Shown piece by piece: positions 42,863-52,493 of a stretch of DNA of 64,000 nt. This stretch comes from DASXMR01 sp036495525 (GTDB lineage: Bacteria; Actinomycetota; Actinomycetes; Streptosporangiales; Streptosporangiaceae): positions 1 through 64,000 of the forward strand of contig DASXMR010000050.1 of assembly GCA_036495525.1 (NCBI GenBank), read 5' to 3'. Both the position numbers and the translations under genes were made by a program. The notes under the pieces were generated by a model. That model was given only the letters and a program-made list of their open reading frames with translations, had not been told where the DNA came from and did no database searches. Position 1 is the first letter of the stretch. Each line of letters opens with the position of its first letter.

Positions 42863-45800
42863 GTGGGCATCCGCAGCTGGATCGGGCGCTATCCGGCATT
42901 CCGCCAGGCAGTCGGCGCGGACGCGCTGGGCCGCGGCACCGCGGCGATGAGCCGGCGGACGGCTGGCCTGCGCGCGCGGACGGCGGAGGCCGACAAGGTG
43001 GTCAAGTCGGTCTGCCCCTATTGCGCGGTGGGCTGCGGTCAGAACGTCTATGTCCAGGGCGACCGGGTGACCCAGATCGAGGGCGATTCCGACTCCCCGG
43101 TCAGCCGGGGCCGACTGTGCCCGAAGGGGTCAGCCAGCATGCAGCTGACCACCGGCCAGGCCCGCCAGTACAAGATGCTGTACCGGCGGCCGGGCGGAAC
43201 CGGCTGGGAACCGCTGGAACTGGATACCGCGATGGACATGATCGCGGACCGGGTGATCGCGGCGCGGCGGGACGGCTGGCAGTGGGAGGTCGACGGGATG
43301 CGGACCCGCCGCACCCTCGGGCTCGCCAGCCTCGGCGGGGCGACGCTGGACAACGAGGAGAACTATCTCCTCAAGAAGCTCTTCACCGCCATGGGCGCCG
43401 TGCAGATCGAGAACCAGGCCCGGATATGACACTCCGCCACCGTCCCCGGTCTGGGGACTAGCTTCGGCCGCGGCGGCGCGACGACCTTCCAGCAGGACCT
43501 GCAGAACGCCGACTGCATCCTGATCGAGGGCTCGAACATGGCCGAGTGCCATCCGGTCGGCTTCCAGTGGGTGATGGAAGCCAAGGCCCGCGGGGCGAAG
43601 GTGATCCACGTCGACCCGCGGTTCACCCGGACCAGCGCGCTCGCTGACGTGCACGTGCCGCTGCGGGCCGGCAGCGACATCGCCTTCCTCGGCGGGCTCA
43701 TCAACTACGTCCTCAGCAACGAGAAGTACTTCCGCGACTACGTGGTCGCGTACACCAACGCGTCGATGATCCTTAGCGAGGAATTCGCGGACACCGAAGA
43801 CCTGGACGGGATCTTCTCAGGGCTTGACCAGGAGCGGCGTTTCTACGACCCGCAGAGCTGGCAGTACGAGGGACTGGAGCTCCGCTCCCCGGCGGGAGAG
43901 CGGGACCAGGATCTCCCGGACGGCGCCGGGGCAGCTGACCAGGCCGGGGTGGGTCAGGCGGCCAGGGGTGAGGCACACGGGTCGGGCGGGGCCGGGCTGC
44001 CGGCCGGCCAGCCGGAGCGGGACGAGTCACTGCGGCACCCTCGGTGCGTGTTCCAGGTGCTGCGGCGGCACTTCTCCCGGTACACGCCGGAGATGGTGCA
44101 GGAGATCTGCGGGATACCGCCGGACCTCTTCCGGCGGGTGTGCGAGCTGCTGACCGAGAACTCCGGCCGGGATCGCACCACCGCGCTCGTCTACTCGGTC
44201 GGCTGGACCCAGCACACCGTCGGCGTCCAGTACATCCGGGCAGCTGCCATCCTGCAGGGCCTGCTCGGCAACATCGGACGGCCGGGCGGCGGGATCATGG
44301 CCCTGCGCGGCCACGCGTCCATCCAGGGCTCGACCGACATCCCGACGCTGTTCAACCTGCTGCCCGGCTACCTGCCGATGCCGCATGCGGCCACCAACAG
44401 GAGCCTCGATGAGTACATCGACGCCGAGGCGACCAGCAAGGGCTACTGGGCGAACATGCGCGCCTACGCGGTCAGCCTGCTGAAGGCGTACTGGGGCGAC
44501 GCCGCCACCGCCGCCAACGACTTCTGCTTCGACTACCTGCCGCGGCTGACCGGCAGCCACAGCACCTACGACACGGTGATGGCGCAGCTGGCCGGCGACT
44601 GCAAGGGCTATTTCCTGCTCGGCGAGAACCCGGCGGTGGGCTCGGCGAACGGCAGGCTGCAGCGGCTGGGCATGGCGAACCTGGACTGGCTGGTCGTGCG
44701 TGACCTGACGCTGATCGAGAGCGCGACGTGGTGGCTGGACGGACCGGAGATCGATTCCGGCGAGCTGCGCACGCCGGACATCGCGACCGAGGTGTTCTTC
44801 ATGCCCGCCGCCGCGCACACCGAGAAGGACGGCAGCTTCACCAACACCCAGCGGATGCTGCAATGGCACCACACCGCCGTCGAGCCGGCCGGGGACGCGC
44901 GCAGCGACCTGTGGTTTGCCTACCACCTCGGCCGGCGGATCCGGGCGAAGCTGGCCGGCTCAGCCGACGAGATGGACCGTCCGCTGCTGGATCTGACCTG
45001 GGACTATCCGGTGAGCGGCGCGCTGGCTGAGCCGGACGCCGAGGCGGTGCTGGCTGAGATTAACGGCCGCAACGCGGACGGCAGGCCGCTCTCGGCCTAC
45101 ACCGAGCTGAAAGAGGACGGCTCGACCTCGTGCGGCTGCTGGATCTACTGCGGCTGCTACGCCGGCGGGGTGAACCAGCCGGCCAGGCGCAAGCCAGGCC
45201 GGGAGCAGAGCTGGGTGGCGCCCGAGTGGGGCTGGGCCTGGCCCGCGAACCGCAGGATCCTGTACAACCGCGCGTCGGCCGACCCGGACGGGCGGCCGTG
45301 GAGCGAGCGCAAGGCGCTGGTGTGGTGGGACGCCGACCGCGGCCGGTGGAGCGGGCACGACGTGCCGGACTTTGTGGCCGACAAGGACCCGCACTACCAG
45401 CCGCCAGACGGCGCGACCGGTCCGGCCGGCCTGTCCGGCGCCGACCCGTTCATCATGCAGGCGGACGGCAAGGCGTGGCTGTTCGCTCCGGCCGGCCTGG
45501 TCGACGGGCCGCTGCCTGCCCACTACGAGCCGCAGGACTCGCCGTTCAGCAACGCGCTCTACCAGCAGCAGCGCAATCCGGTCCGGCAGGTCACGCCGTA
45601 CCAGCACCCGGGCAACCGGATGCAGCCGAGCGGCGCCAGCCCTGGCTCCGATGTGTTCCCGTACGTCGCGACGACCTACCGGCTGACCGAGCACCACACG
45701 GCGGGCGGGATGAGCCGCTCGCTGCCCTATCTGGCCGAGCTGCAGCCAGAGTTCTTCTGCGAGGTGTCACCGGAACTGGCCGCCGCGGCCGGGCTCGAGC

Positions 45801-46132
45801 ACCTGGGCTGGGCGACGATCGTAACGGCTCGCGCGGCGATCGAGGCGCGGGTCCTGGTGACGGAGCGGATGACCCCGCTGATCGTGCAGGGCCGCAAGCT
45901 GCATCAGGTTGGGCTGCCTTACCACTGGGGCAGCGTGGGCTACTCGACCGGTGACTCGGCGAATGACCTCGCCGCGATCAGCCTCGATCCGAACGTGCAC
46001 ATCCAGGAGGTCAAGGCGCTGGCCTGCGACATCCGGCCGGGCCGCCGGCCGCGCGGCCCGGCCCGGCTGGAGCTGGTCGCCGAGTACCAGCGCCGGGCTG
46101 GCATCACCGGCCGGACCGGGATGGAGGTATGA
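42863..46132 (+). CDS. fdhA: Selenocysteine-containing formate dehydrogenase catalytic subunit
   Basis: 1089 residues if the in-frame TGA at 43427-43429 is read as selenocysteine (Sec189). The GTG at 42863 follows GGAGG. Residues 50-90 carry the [4Fe-4S] site CPYCAVGCGQN with GRLCPKGSA. The Sec site reads ENQARI-U-HSATVPGLGTSFG, the FdhG/FdhN active site, and the frame continues without shift to TGA at 46130. Molybdopterin-domain blocks follow (GSNMAECHPVGFQWVMEAKA, HVDPRFTRTSALADVHVPLR, LGENPAVGSANGRLQ). It oxidises formate to CO2 at a bis-MGD Mo or W centre. No twin-arginine signal is seen. A SECIS-like hairpin follows the TGA. Standard gene calling would split it in two. Confidence 0.9.
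43434..43467 (+). promoter_or_regulatory. SECIS-like hairpin for selenocysteine insertion
   Basis: A 6-bp stem GTCCCC / GGGGAC (43442-43458) closes the loop GGTCT, whose first base is 21 bases past the T of the TGA. A weaker lower stem CCG/CGG may extend it. The loop GGUCU is the same as in the E. coli fdhF SECIS, and the spacing fits bacterial SelB use. Part of the fdhA coding sequence. Confidence 0.8.
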
Positions 46133-46133
46133 C

Positions 46134-47060
46134 GTGACTGGAGCGCAGCCACCGGGCGGCATCACCCTCGCTGACCTGATACGAGATGGCCTGACTCCGC
46201 TGCTTGACCGGGCCGATCCGGCAGCGGCCAGCGGGCACGAGCCCGGCCAGCCGCGAGTCGGGTTCTTCACTGACACCTCGGTGTGCATTGGCTGCAAGGC
46301 GTGCGAGGTCGCCTGCAAGGAGTGGAATCATGTCCCCGAGGACGGCCTGGCGCTGACCGGGATGTCGTATGACAACTCGGTGGGGCTCGGCGCGAGCACG
46401 TGGCGGCATGTCGCGTTCATCGAGCAGCCTCGCCGCGGTGCCGAGGATCCAGCTGGCCGGCCCGACGGCGAAGCCGGCGGCGAGATGCGCTGGCTGATGG
46501 CCTCCGACGTCTGCAAGCACTGCACCCACGCGGCCTGCCTGGACGTCTGCCCGACCGGCGCGCTGATCAGGACCGAGTTCGGCACCGTGATCGTCCAGGA
46601 GGACATCTGCAACGGCTGCGGGTACTGCGTCTCCGCCTGCCCGTACGGGGTGATCGAGCGACGGCCGGAGGACGGCCGCGCGTTCAAGTGCACGCTGTGC
46701 TACGACCGGCTCGGCTCCGGGCTTGAACCCGCCTGCGCGCACGCCTGCCCGACCGAATCGATCCAGTTCGGCGAGCTGGACGAGCTGCGCGAGCGGGCAG
46801 CGGGACGGCTGGAGCAGCTGCACCGCAGCGGCGTGCCGCAGGCCCGGCTGTACGGCGAGGATCCGGCTGACGGCGTCGGCGGCGACGGCGCGTTCTTCCT
46901 GCTGCTCGACGAGCCGGAGGTCTACGGGCTGCCGCCCGATCCGGTCGTGACGACCAGGGACCTCCCGGCCATGTGGCGGCGCGCGGCCGTCGCGGCCCTG
47001 ACCCTCGCGGCGGCCGGCGTGGCGTCGTTCGCCGCGGCAGGGCCGGTGCGGCGCCGGTGA
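46134..47060 (+). CDS. fdhB: Formate dehydrogenase iron-sulfur subunit
   Basis: 308 residues from the GTG at 46134, 1 base after the fdhA stop. Four cluster motifs are visible: CIGCKACEVACKEWN (about residue 49), CKHCTHAACLDVCPTGAL, CNGCGYCVSACPYGV and CTLCYDRLGSGLEPACAHAC. They bind four [4Fe-4S] clusters that carry electrons from fdhA to the membrane subunit. The C-terminal end has a hydrophobic helix (AAVAALTLAAAGVASFAAAG) that can anchor it. Confidence 0.93.
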   Translation: MTGAQPPGGITLADLIRDGLTPLLDRADPAAASGHEPGQPRVGFFTDTSVCIGCKACEVACKEWNHVPEDGLALTGMSYDNSVGLGASTWRHVAFIEQPRRGAEDPAGRPDGEAGGEMRWLMASDVCKHCTHAACLDVCPTGALIRTEFGTVIVQEDICNGCGYCVSACPYGVIERRPEDGRAFKCTLCYDRLGSGLEPACAHACPTESIQFGELDELRERAAGRLEQLHRSGVPQARLYGEDPADGVGGDGAFFLLLDEPEVYGLPPDPVVTTRDLPAMWRRAAVAALTLAAAGVASFAAAGPVRRR

Positions 47061-48139
47061 CCGCGGCAGGCGGCGGACCGGGCCGCGGAGACCACGGCGT
47101 CGGAAACCACGGCGGCGGAAACCACGGGCACGCGCACGCTGGTGCCCCGCGCCGCGCTGGTCATGGCCGCTGGGCCGGCCGGCACCGGCGCGGCGAGCAG
47201 CCCATGGTGCCGTCGGCCGAGTTCGGCTCTTACTACGGCCGGCCCGTGCTCAAGGTGCCGGCCTGGGAGCCGGCGGACATCGCGGGCTACTTCTTCCTCG
47301 GCGGCCTGGCCGGCGCCAGCTCCGTGCTCGGCGCAGGGGCACAGCTGACCGGCCGGCCGGGCCTGGCGCGCACGGCCAAGGCCACGGCCGCCACCGGCAT
47401 ATCAGCCGCCATGGTCGCTCTCGTCCACGATCTCGGCCGGCCGGCCCGGTTCATCAACATGCTGCGCGTGCTCAAGGTGACATCCCCGATGAGCGTGGGA
47501 TCGTGGCTGCTGTCGGCCTACGTGCCCGCCGCCGGGGCGGCCGCCGTCACGGCGGCGACGCGTCGCGGACGGGGCGTCGGGGCAGCCGCGACCGCGGCGT
47601 CCGCCGTCCTCGGCCCGGCCATCGCGACGTACACCGCGGTGCTGATCAGCGACACGGCGGTGCCGTCGTGGCACGCGGGTTACCGCGAGATGCCGTTCGT
47701 CTTCACCGGGTCAGCGGCTGCCGCGGCCGGCGGGGCCGGCCTGCTCGGCGCCCCGCTGGCCGAGTCTGAGCCGGCCCGCTACCTCGCGGTCGCCGGCAGC
47801 GTGCTCGAGATGGCCGCCTTCGAGCGCATGATTCAGCGGATGGGCCTGCCGGCTGAGCCGTACTCGCGCGGACTGTCCGGGATTTACCGGAATGCCGCGC
47901 GGGCGCTGCTGACCGCCGGCAGCGCGGGCGCCCTGCTGACCCGGCGCAGCCGGCTCGGCAGCGCACTATCCGGGGCAGCCCTCGTTGCCGCATCGGCGGC
48001 CACCCGCTTCTCGGTCTTCCACGCGGGCGTGGCCTCGGCGCGGGACCCGAAGTACACCGTCGTACCGCAGCGGCAGCGCGGTGACGACGGCCAGCAGCGC
48101 TCCGGGCACGATGCCGGTCAGCAGTACTCCGGGCACTGA
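47057..48139 (+). CDS. fdhC: NrfD/PsrC-like membrane subunit of formate dehydrogenase
   Basis: 360 residues from the GTG at 47057, which overlaps the fdhB stop by 4 bases. The first 60 residues are Gly/His-rich (HGVGNHGGGNHGHAHAG) and possibly bind metal. Eight or nine membrane helices follow (AGYFFLGGLAGASSVLGAGA, MVALVHDLGRPARFINMLRV, VGSWLLSAYVPAAGAAAVTA), the NrfD/PsrC type. This is not the cytochrome b subunit (FdnI) found in E. coli, so quinone reduction does not need haem here. It lies last in the operon and converges with the sigma factor gene. Confidence 0.87.
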   Translation: MTAAGGGPGRGDHGVGNHGGGNHGHAHAGAPRRAGHGRWAGRHRRGEQPMVPSAEFGSYYGRPVLKVPAWEPADIAGYFFLGGLAGASSVLGAGAQLTGRPGLARTAKATAATGISAAMVALVHDLGRPARFINMLRVLKVTSPMSVGSWLLSAYVPAAGAAAVTAATRRGRGVGAAATAASAVLGPAIATYTAVLISDTAVPSWHAGYREMPFVFTGSAAAAAGGAGLLGAPLAESEPARYLAVAGSVLEMAAFERMIQRMGLPAEPYSRGLSGIYRNAARALLTAGSAGALLTRRSRLGSALSGAALVAASAATRFSVFHAGVASARDPKYTVVPQRQRGDDGQQRSGHDAGQQYSGH

Positions 48140-48161
48140 GCTCAGCCCGGCTGCGCCGTCC

Positions 48162-48983
48162 TCAGGCCGGGAAGTCGGCCCGGCCGTCCATCTGCTCCCT
48201 GAGGTAACCAAGCGCGTGCGCGAGCAGCCGCGACACGTGCATCTGCGACATGCCAAGCTGCTCGCCGATCTGGCCCTGCGTCATGTTGCCGTAAAACCGC
48301 ATCATCAGCATCCGCTGCTCGCGGGCAGGCAGCTCGGCGCAGTGCTGCCAGACCGCCTGCATGTCGAGGGTGTGCTCAAGGCCCGGGTCATCCTCGCCCA
48401 CCAGGTCAGCGAGCTCACCCGCCTCGCCGCTCCGGCCCGCGTCCATCGGCGCGTCAAGCGAGCACGTCATCAGCGCCAGCTCAGCCGCCTGGGCCTGGAT
48501 GACCTCCCGCTCGCTCACGCCCAGGTGCTCAGCCAGCTCGGCCGCCGCTGGCGAGCGCCCGTGCTGCTGAGTCAGCTCAGCCGAGGCGGTGCGCAGCCGC
48601 AGCCGTAGCTCCTGGGCTGGCCGTTGCAGCTTGACCTGCCAGCGCTTGTCCCGGAAATAACGCTTGATCTCGCCGGTAATGCACGGGCGGGCGTAGGCGC
48701 CCAGACTGTCACCGACCGCCGGGTCGTAGTTGTTGATCGCCTTCATCAATCCGACGTAGCCGACCTGAACCAGGTCCTCGGACAGCTCGGGGCTCTCCCG
48801 GTACCGGCGTGCGCAGGACCGCACGACCACGTCGTAGCGGCGTACTAGCGTCTCGCAGGCTGCCTGACGGCCGGCGTCGTCGGGTGCAGGACTGGACCGG
48901 ATCTGCGCCAGCAGGACCTCATCGGCCGGCCAGCCGTCGTCTGGAGCTGGCGTGCCAGCGGTCAGTTCAGCTTCCTGTCTCAT
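48162..48983 (-). CDS. SigB/SigF/SigG-type RNA polymerase sigma factor
   Basis: 273 residues from the ATG at 48983, with GAGGGG 5 bases upstream. Region 2 is in LSEDLVQVGYVGLMKAINNY, then DPAVGDSLGAYARPCITGEI and KRYFRDKRW. Region 3 has LRLRTASAELTQQHGRSPAA and LGVSEREVIQAQ. Region 4 has LPAREQRMLMMRFYGNMTQG, then QIGEQLGMSQMHVSRLLAHA. This is the SigB/SigF group that reads GTTT-N14/15-GGGTA promoters. A promoter of this kind (GTTT-N14-CGGTAT) lies 75 bp upstream, suggesting self-activation. A longer open frame upstream overlaps other genes and is rejected. Confidence 0.9.
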   Translation of the reverse strand: MRQEAELTAGTPAPDDGWPADEVLLAQIRSSPAPDDAGRQAACETLVRRYDVVVRSCARRYRESPELSEDLVQVGYVGLMKAINNYDPAVGDSLGAYARPCITGEIKRYFRDKRWQVKLQRPAQELRLRLRTASAELTQQHGRSPAAAELAEHLGVSEREVIQAQAAELALMTCSLDAPMDAGRSGEAGELADLVGEDDPGLEHTLDMQAVWQHCAELPAREQRMLMMRFYGNMTQGQIGEQLGMSQMHVSRLLAHALGYLREQMDGRADFPA

Positions 48984-49057
48984 GTGCACCCCTCGACGTC
49001 GCGCCACTCCGGGCGTGGACGCCGACTGCCTGGCGTGCCCGACCTTTGCTCGCATAC

Positions 49058-49081
49058 ATACCGCCAGCAGCCGGATTAAAC
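49058..49081 (-). promoter_or_regulatory. SigB/SigF-like promoter of the sigma factor gene
   Basis: On the minus strand: GTTT, 14 bases, CGGTAT (one mismatch), 75 bp upstream of the start at 48983. It suggests positive self-control. Confidence 0.5.
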
Positions 49082-49114
49082 ATCCGGTCGGCCAGGATCG
49101 CCGCTGCTGCCCTG

Positions 49115-49504
49115 CTAGCCGGAGCTTTCCGCCCAGCTCAGCGTCCAGCCGGCCAGCGCGAAGAACACCGCCACCGCCCCGTCGGCCAGAACCGCGCGGC
49201 GAGCTGGCCGGGCCGCGCGGTAGAGCAGCACCGTGGACGCCGCGTGCACGGTGTCGATGGCCGCCCCGGCTGTCATCATGGGGCGGCCGGGATCGCAGGC
49301 GGCGGCAGCGGCCTGAGCCAGCTGGCGCGCGCCGAGCACCCGTGCGGTGCCGCGCTCCCGCGGCCCGCTTTGCGCCCCGGTGCACAAGCCGATGGCGGCG
49401 GCGGGCAGGCAGAGCAAGACCGCTCCGTACGCTGCCCGCAACCCGATCAGCCCCCACCGCGCAGTGACCGCGGCGCCGGACAGACCTGCTGCGGACGGCT
49501 TCAC
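49115..49504 (-). CDS. Small membrane protein
   Basis: 129 residues from a GTG at 49504 that overlaps the SDR stop by 4 bases. Three membrane segments are likely: GLIGLRAAYGAVLLCLPAAA near the N-terminus, a middle part (TAGAAIDTVHAASTVLLYRA), and AVLADGAVAVFFALAGWTLS at the end. No known domain is recognised. The overlap implies that it is co-translated with the SDR gene. Confidence 0.6.
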   Translation of the reverse strand: MKPSAAGLSGAAVTARWGLIGLRAAYGAVLLCLPAAAIGLCTGAQSGPRERGTARVLGARQLAQAAAAACDPGRPMMTAGAAIDTVHAASTVLLYRAARPARRAVLADGAVAVFFALAGWTLSWAESSG

Positions 49505-50526
49505 CGGGCGCTGCCGGCGCGGCGGGCACGCGCCACGGCGAGCAGGCTGGTAGCCAGCACGGCGGTGCCGGCCGCGGCGCCGGCGAGCAACCGCTCATGC
49601 TGCGACAGCCACAGCTGGGGCGCGCGCTGGTGCGCCTGCTGGTCGAACATCCCGTGCGCGCCGTGGTCAGTGCCGTGCGGATCGTCGACGGGCTGCCAGA
49701 GGTTGTCCGGCCGGTCCGGCGGCAGCTGCTCGTCCGCCTGCTGCGAGCCGTATCCGGTGCGGGCGAGGTACCGGTCCAGGATGCCGGGGGCGACCCGGTT
49801 TGCTGCCAGCGTGACCGCGGTGCTGCCGCCGACCCAGTACTGCCGGCGCCGCGGGTGGTCGGCGGCGAAGACAACCCCGCGGGCGGCGACCTCTGGCTGG
49901 TAGATCGGCGGCACCGGCTGCGGCTGGCCGGGCAGCCTGGACCGCACCCAGGAGAACTGCGGCGTGTTGACCGCTGGCATCTGCACCACGGTGATGCTGA
50001 CCGGCGACTTGTCATGCAGCAGCTCGCAGCGCAGCGCCGAGGTGAACCCGTTGATCGCGTGCTTGGCACCGCAGTAAGCGGACTGCAGCGGGATGCTGCG
50101 CTCGGACAGCGCAGACCCGACCTGGACGATCGTGCCGTGCCCGCGCTCGCGCATCCGGCGCAGCGCGACCATCGTGCCGTAGACGAAGCCCAGGTAGCTG
50201 ACCTCGGTGACGCGCCGGAACTCCTCCGCTGACATCTCTGCGAACGGCGCGAACACCGACGTGAAAGCCACGTTGATCCACACATCGATGGGGCCGAGGA
50301 ACTCCTCCGCCTGCCGCGCCGCGTCCTCGACCTGCCGGTAATCAGCAACGTCGGCGCTGATCGCGACCGCCTGCCCGCCTGCGTCGGCCACATCCTTGAC
50401 CGCGCCGTCCAGGCCAGCCTCACCCCGCGCGATCAGCGCGACGCGAGCGCCGCGCTGCCCGTAGAGCCGGGCGGTCGCCCTGGCGATTCCGGCGCTTGCG
50501 CCGGTGATGACCACTGTCTGAGTCAT
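49501..50526 (-). CDS. Short-chain dehydrogenase with C-terminal membrane anchor
   Basis: 341 residues. The NAD(P) motif VVITGASAGIARATAR starts at residue 4. The active site is YCGAKHAINGF (Tyr, Lys), with Ser in VQVGSALSERS. The classic NNAG is VNVAFT here. After residue 300, a helix (LLAGAAAGTAVLATSLLAVA) may anchor the protein. It belongs to the large SDR group with C-terminal extensions; the substrate is unknown. It is followed by the small membrane protein gene (overlapping) and preceded by the GH15 gene with a 29-bp gap. Confidence 0.85.
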   Translation of the reverse strand: MTQTVVITGASAGIARATARLYGQRGARVALIARGEAGLDGAVKDVADAGGQAVAISADVADYRQVEDAARQAEEFLGPIDVWINVAFTSVFAPFAEMSAEEFRRVTEVSYLGFVYGTMVALRRMRERGHGTIVQVGSALSERSIPLQSAYCGAKHAINGFTSALRCELLHDKSPVSITVVQMPAVNTPQFSWVRSRLPGQPQPVPPIYQPEVAARGVVFAADHPRRRQYWVGGSTAVTLAANRVAPGILDRYLARTGYGSQQADEQLPPDRPDNLWQPVDDPHGTDHGAHGMFDQQAHQRAPQLWLSQHERLLAGAAAGTAVLATSLLAVARARRAGSAR

Positions 50527-50555
50527 GCCTGCCTTGCCTCCTCAGCCTCGCTTTG

Positions 50556-52433
50556 TCATCGCAGCACCGCTTCGTCCGGCTGACTCAGCGTGCCGCCCGG
50601 ATCATGGCCCGCGCGGCTGGCTGCCTGGTCGCGCTCGCCCCACGGCACGCTGAGGCGGGCGGCGCATTCGAGCATCAGGGCGTGCACGAACGCCTGCGGC
50701 AGGTTGCCGCGCAGCTGGCGCTCGGCGACGTCGTATTCCTCGCAGTACAGGCCGGCGGTGCCGCACGCGGCCCTGGTCCGCTCGAACCAGCGGGCCGCGT
50801 CAACCTCCCGGCCCTGCTGATGCAGCGCGAGGGCCAGCACGAACCCGCTCAGCAGGAACGCTCCCTCGGCTTGCTCCAGCGGCCGGTCGTCGTGCCGGAA
50901 CCGGTACGCGTGACCATCGCGGGTCAGCTCCGCCTGGTAGGCCCGCAGCGTCTCGACAGTGCGCGGATCGTCAGCGGGGACCGCGCCCCGCACCGCGGGC
51001 AGCAGCAGCGCGGCGTCCAGGCCGCTGTCGGTGGCCGAGCGCTGCCAGCGCCCCGACGGGTGGACGCAGTGCGCCGACACCTCGGCCGTGATCGCGTCGG
51101 CCAGGCCGGACCACCGCACCGCCAGGGCCGGCGACGCGCACCACCGGGCGGCCGCGCGCAGCCCGGCCACGCAGGCCAGGCGGCTGTGCGTCCAGGCCTG
51201 GTTGTCCAGCTCCCAGATGCCGGCGTCCGGCTCCTGCCAGCGCGCGGCCACCGCATCGGCGGCGATCTCGGCGGCCTGCCTGGCCGCCGAGCCGAGCCGG
51301 TCGCGGCGGCCGGCCGCCGCGAGCAGCAGCAGCGCCTCCCCGAACGCGTCCAGCTGGAACTGCCGGTTCACCCAGTTGCCGACCAGGTCGAAGCCGCCGG
51401 GGTAGCCGGGCAGGTTCAGCTGCCGCTGATCGGGCACCCGGCCGCCGGCGACGGTGTAGGCGGGCGACAGCGCCGGGCCGTCGGCGTGCAGGCGCTCCGA
51501 CACGAAGCTCACCGCCGCGTCGAGCAGCTGGAACGGGCCGGCCGCGGCGACTGCCTGGCCGGCGTAGCACTGGTCCCTGATCCACGCGTAGCGGTAGTCG
51601 TAGTTGCGGCCCTCCTGCGCCCGCTCCGGCAGGCTCGTCGTCGCCGCGGCGACCATCCCGCCGTGCTGGCTGGTCATCCCGCTGAGCACGGCGTAGGCAT
51701 GCCTGGCATCGCGGCCAGCGGTAACTCCGGCCAGCCGCGGCACCCGCTGCGCCCACGCTGCCTCGGTGCCGTCCCAGGCGTCTGCCGGCTCAGGCGGCGC
51801 CGCGGCTAGCCGGCGATCGGACAGCTCGAGCACCAGGTCGCGACTTGCCCCGGCGGGCACGATCAGGTCGGCGATGAGCTGCCAGCCGCGGCCTGCCCGC
51901 CGCACGGCGACGTCGCCCACTTCGCCGGACAAACGGAGGTACAGGTCGCCGAGTCGTCCGGACCAGGCACCGTCGCGGCCGCGGCGCGGCGCGCGCAGGC
52001 CGCGCCGGCCGAACTCCGCGCGCGGGTCGAGCCGGAGCCGGACCGGCGCCGGCCGGACGCCGGCGGTGATCCGGCGCAGCAGCACCGCACGGTGCGGGTC
52101 CGCCGGATACGCCAGCGCTTCCCGGCAGCTGATCTCACTGTCCCTGGTGATCCAGCGGCTGCGCCAGATCAGGCTGCCGGGCTCGTAGTAGCCGCCCCAG
52201 ACGAACGGCACCGCCGGGGTCACCGCGAAGACGCCCTCGCCGCCGATCAGGGTGGCGAAGACGGCGTCGCTGTCCCAGCGCGGCACGCACAGCCAGACGA
52301 TCTCGCCGCGCGGCCCGAGGATCGCGCCGCGCTCACCGTCCGCCAGCATCGTGTAGTCGCGAAGGGCGTGCAGGGCGAACTGGCCCTCGCCGCCGGTGCT
52401 GCCGCCGCGCACGCTGTCGCCCCCCAGCCTCAT
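50556..52433 (-). CDS. Glycoside hydrolase family 15 protein (glucoamylase/trehalase-like)
   Basis: 625 residues. The N-terminal beta-sandwich includes YTMLADGERGAILGPRGEIV. The (alpha/alpha)6 barrel has RNYDYRYAWIRDQCYAGQAV at about residue 275, then GYPGGFDLVGNWVNRQFQLD and LDNQAWTHSRLACVAGLRAA. This is the layout of actinobacterial GH15 proteins, some of which are trehalases. No signal peptide is visible, so it is likely intracellular and may degrade trehalose or maltooligosaccharides. The catalytic Glu pair cannot be fixed by eye. Confidence 0.85.
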   Translation of the reverse strand: MRLGGDSVRGGSTGGEGQFALHALRDYTMLADGERGAILGPRGEIVWLCVPRWDSDAVFATLIGGEGVFAVTPAVPFVWGGYYEPGSLIWRSRWITRDSEISCREALAYPADPHRAVLLRRITAGVRPAPVRLRLDPRAEFGRRGLRAPRRGRDGAWSGRLGDLYLRLSGEVGDVAVRRAGRGWQLIADLIVPAGASRDLVLELSDRRLAAAPPEPADAWDGTEAAWAQRVPRLAGVTAGRDARHAYAVLSGMTSQHGGMVAAATTSLPERAQEGRNYDYRYAWIRDQCYAGQAVAAAGPFQLLDAAVSFVSERLHADGPALSPAYTVAGGRVPDQRQLNLPGYPGGFDLVGNWVNRQFQLDAFGEALLLLAAAGRRDRLGSAARQAAEIAADAVAARWQEPDAGIWELDNQAWTHSRLACVAGLRAAARWCASPALAVRWSGLADAITAEVSAHCVHPSGRWQRSATDSGLDAALLLPAVRGAVPADDPRTVETLRAYQAELTRDGHAYRFRHDDRPLEQAEGAFLLSGFVLALALHQQGREVDAARWFERTRAACGTAGLYCEEYDVAERQLRGNLPQAFVHALMLECAARLSVPWGERDQAASRAGHDPGGTLSQPDEAVLR

Positions 52434-52449
52434 CGCGGACTCGCTGGCC

Positions 52450-52468
52450 CTCCGCGGTGTCCGCGGAG
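52450..52468 (-). terminator. Hairpin between the TetR and GH15 genes
   Basis: Perfect 8-bp arms CTCCGCGG / CCGCGGAG with the loop TGT, about 60 bp past the TetR stop. It also lies within the possible leader of the GH15 gene. Confidence 0.45.
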
Positions 52469-52493
52469 AAGCTTGTACTCCCGGATGTGCCGG

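Noticed and set aside
43430..43537. Treating the fdhA TGA as a real stop with a second gene from 43538
   Set aside because: The reading frame is unbroken across the TGA with family-specific sequence on both sides. The 36 codons between the TGA and the ATG at 43538 are conserved, and no RBS precedes 43538.
48990..50423. Minus-strand open frame continuing upstream of the sigma factor gene for about 480 codons
   Set aside because: It overlaps the small membrane protein and SDR genes on the same strand in another frame, is rich in Arg/Ser repeats and has no domain. The sigma factor has its own ATG and RBS at 48983.
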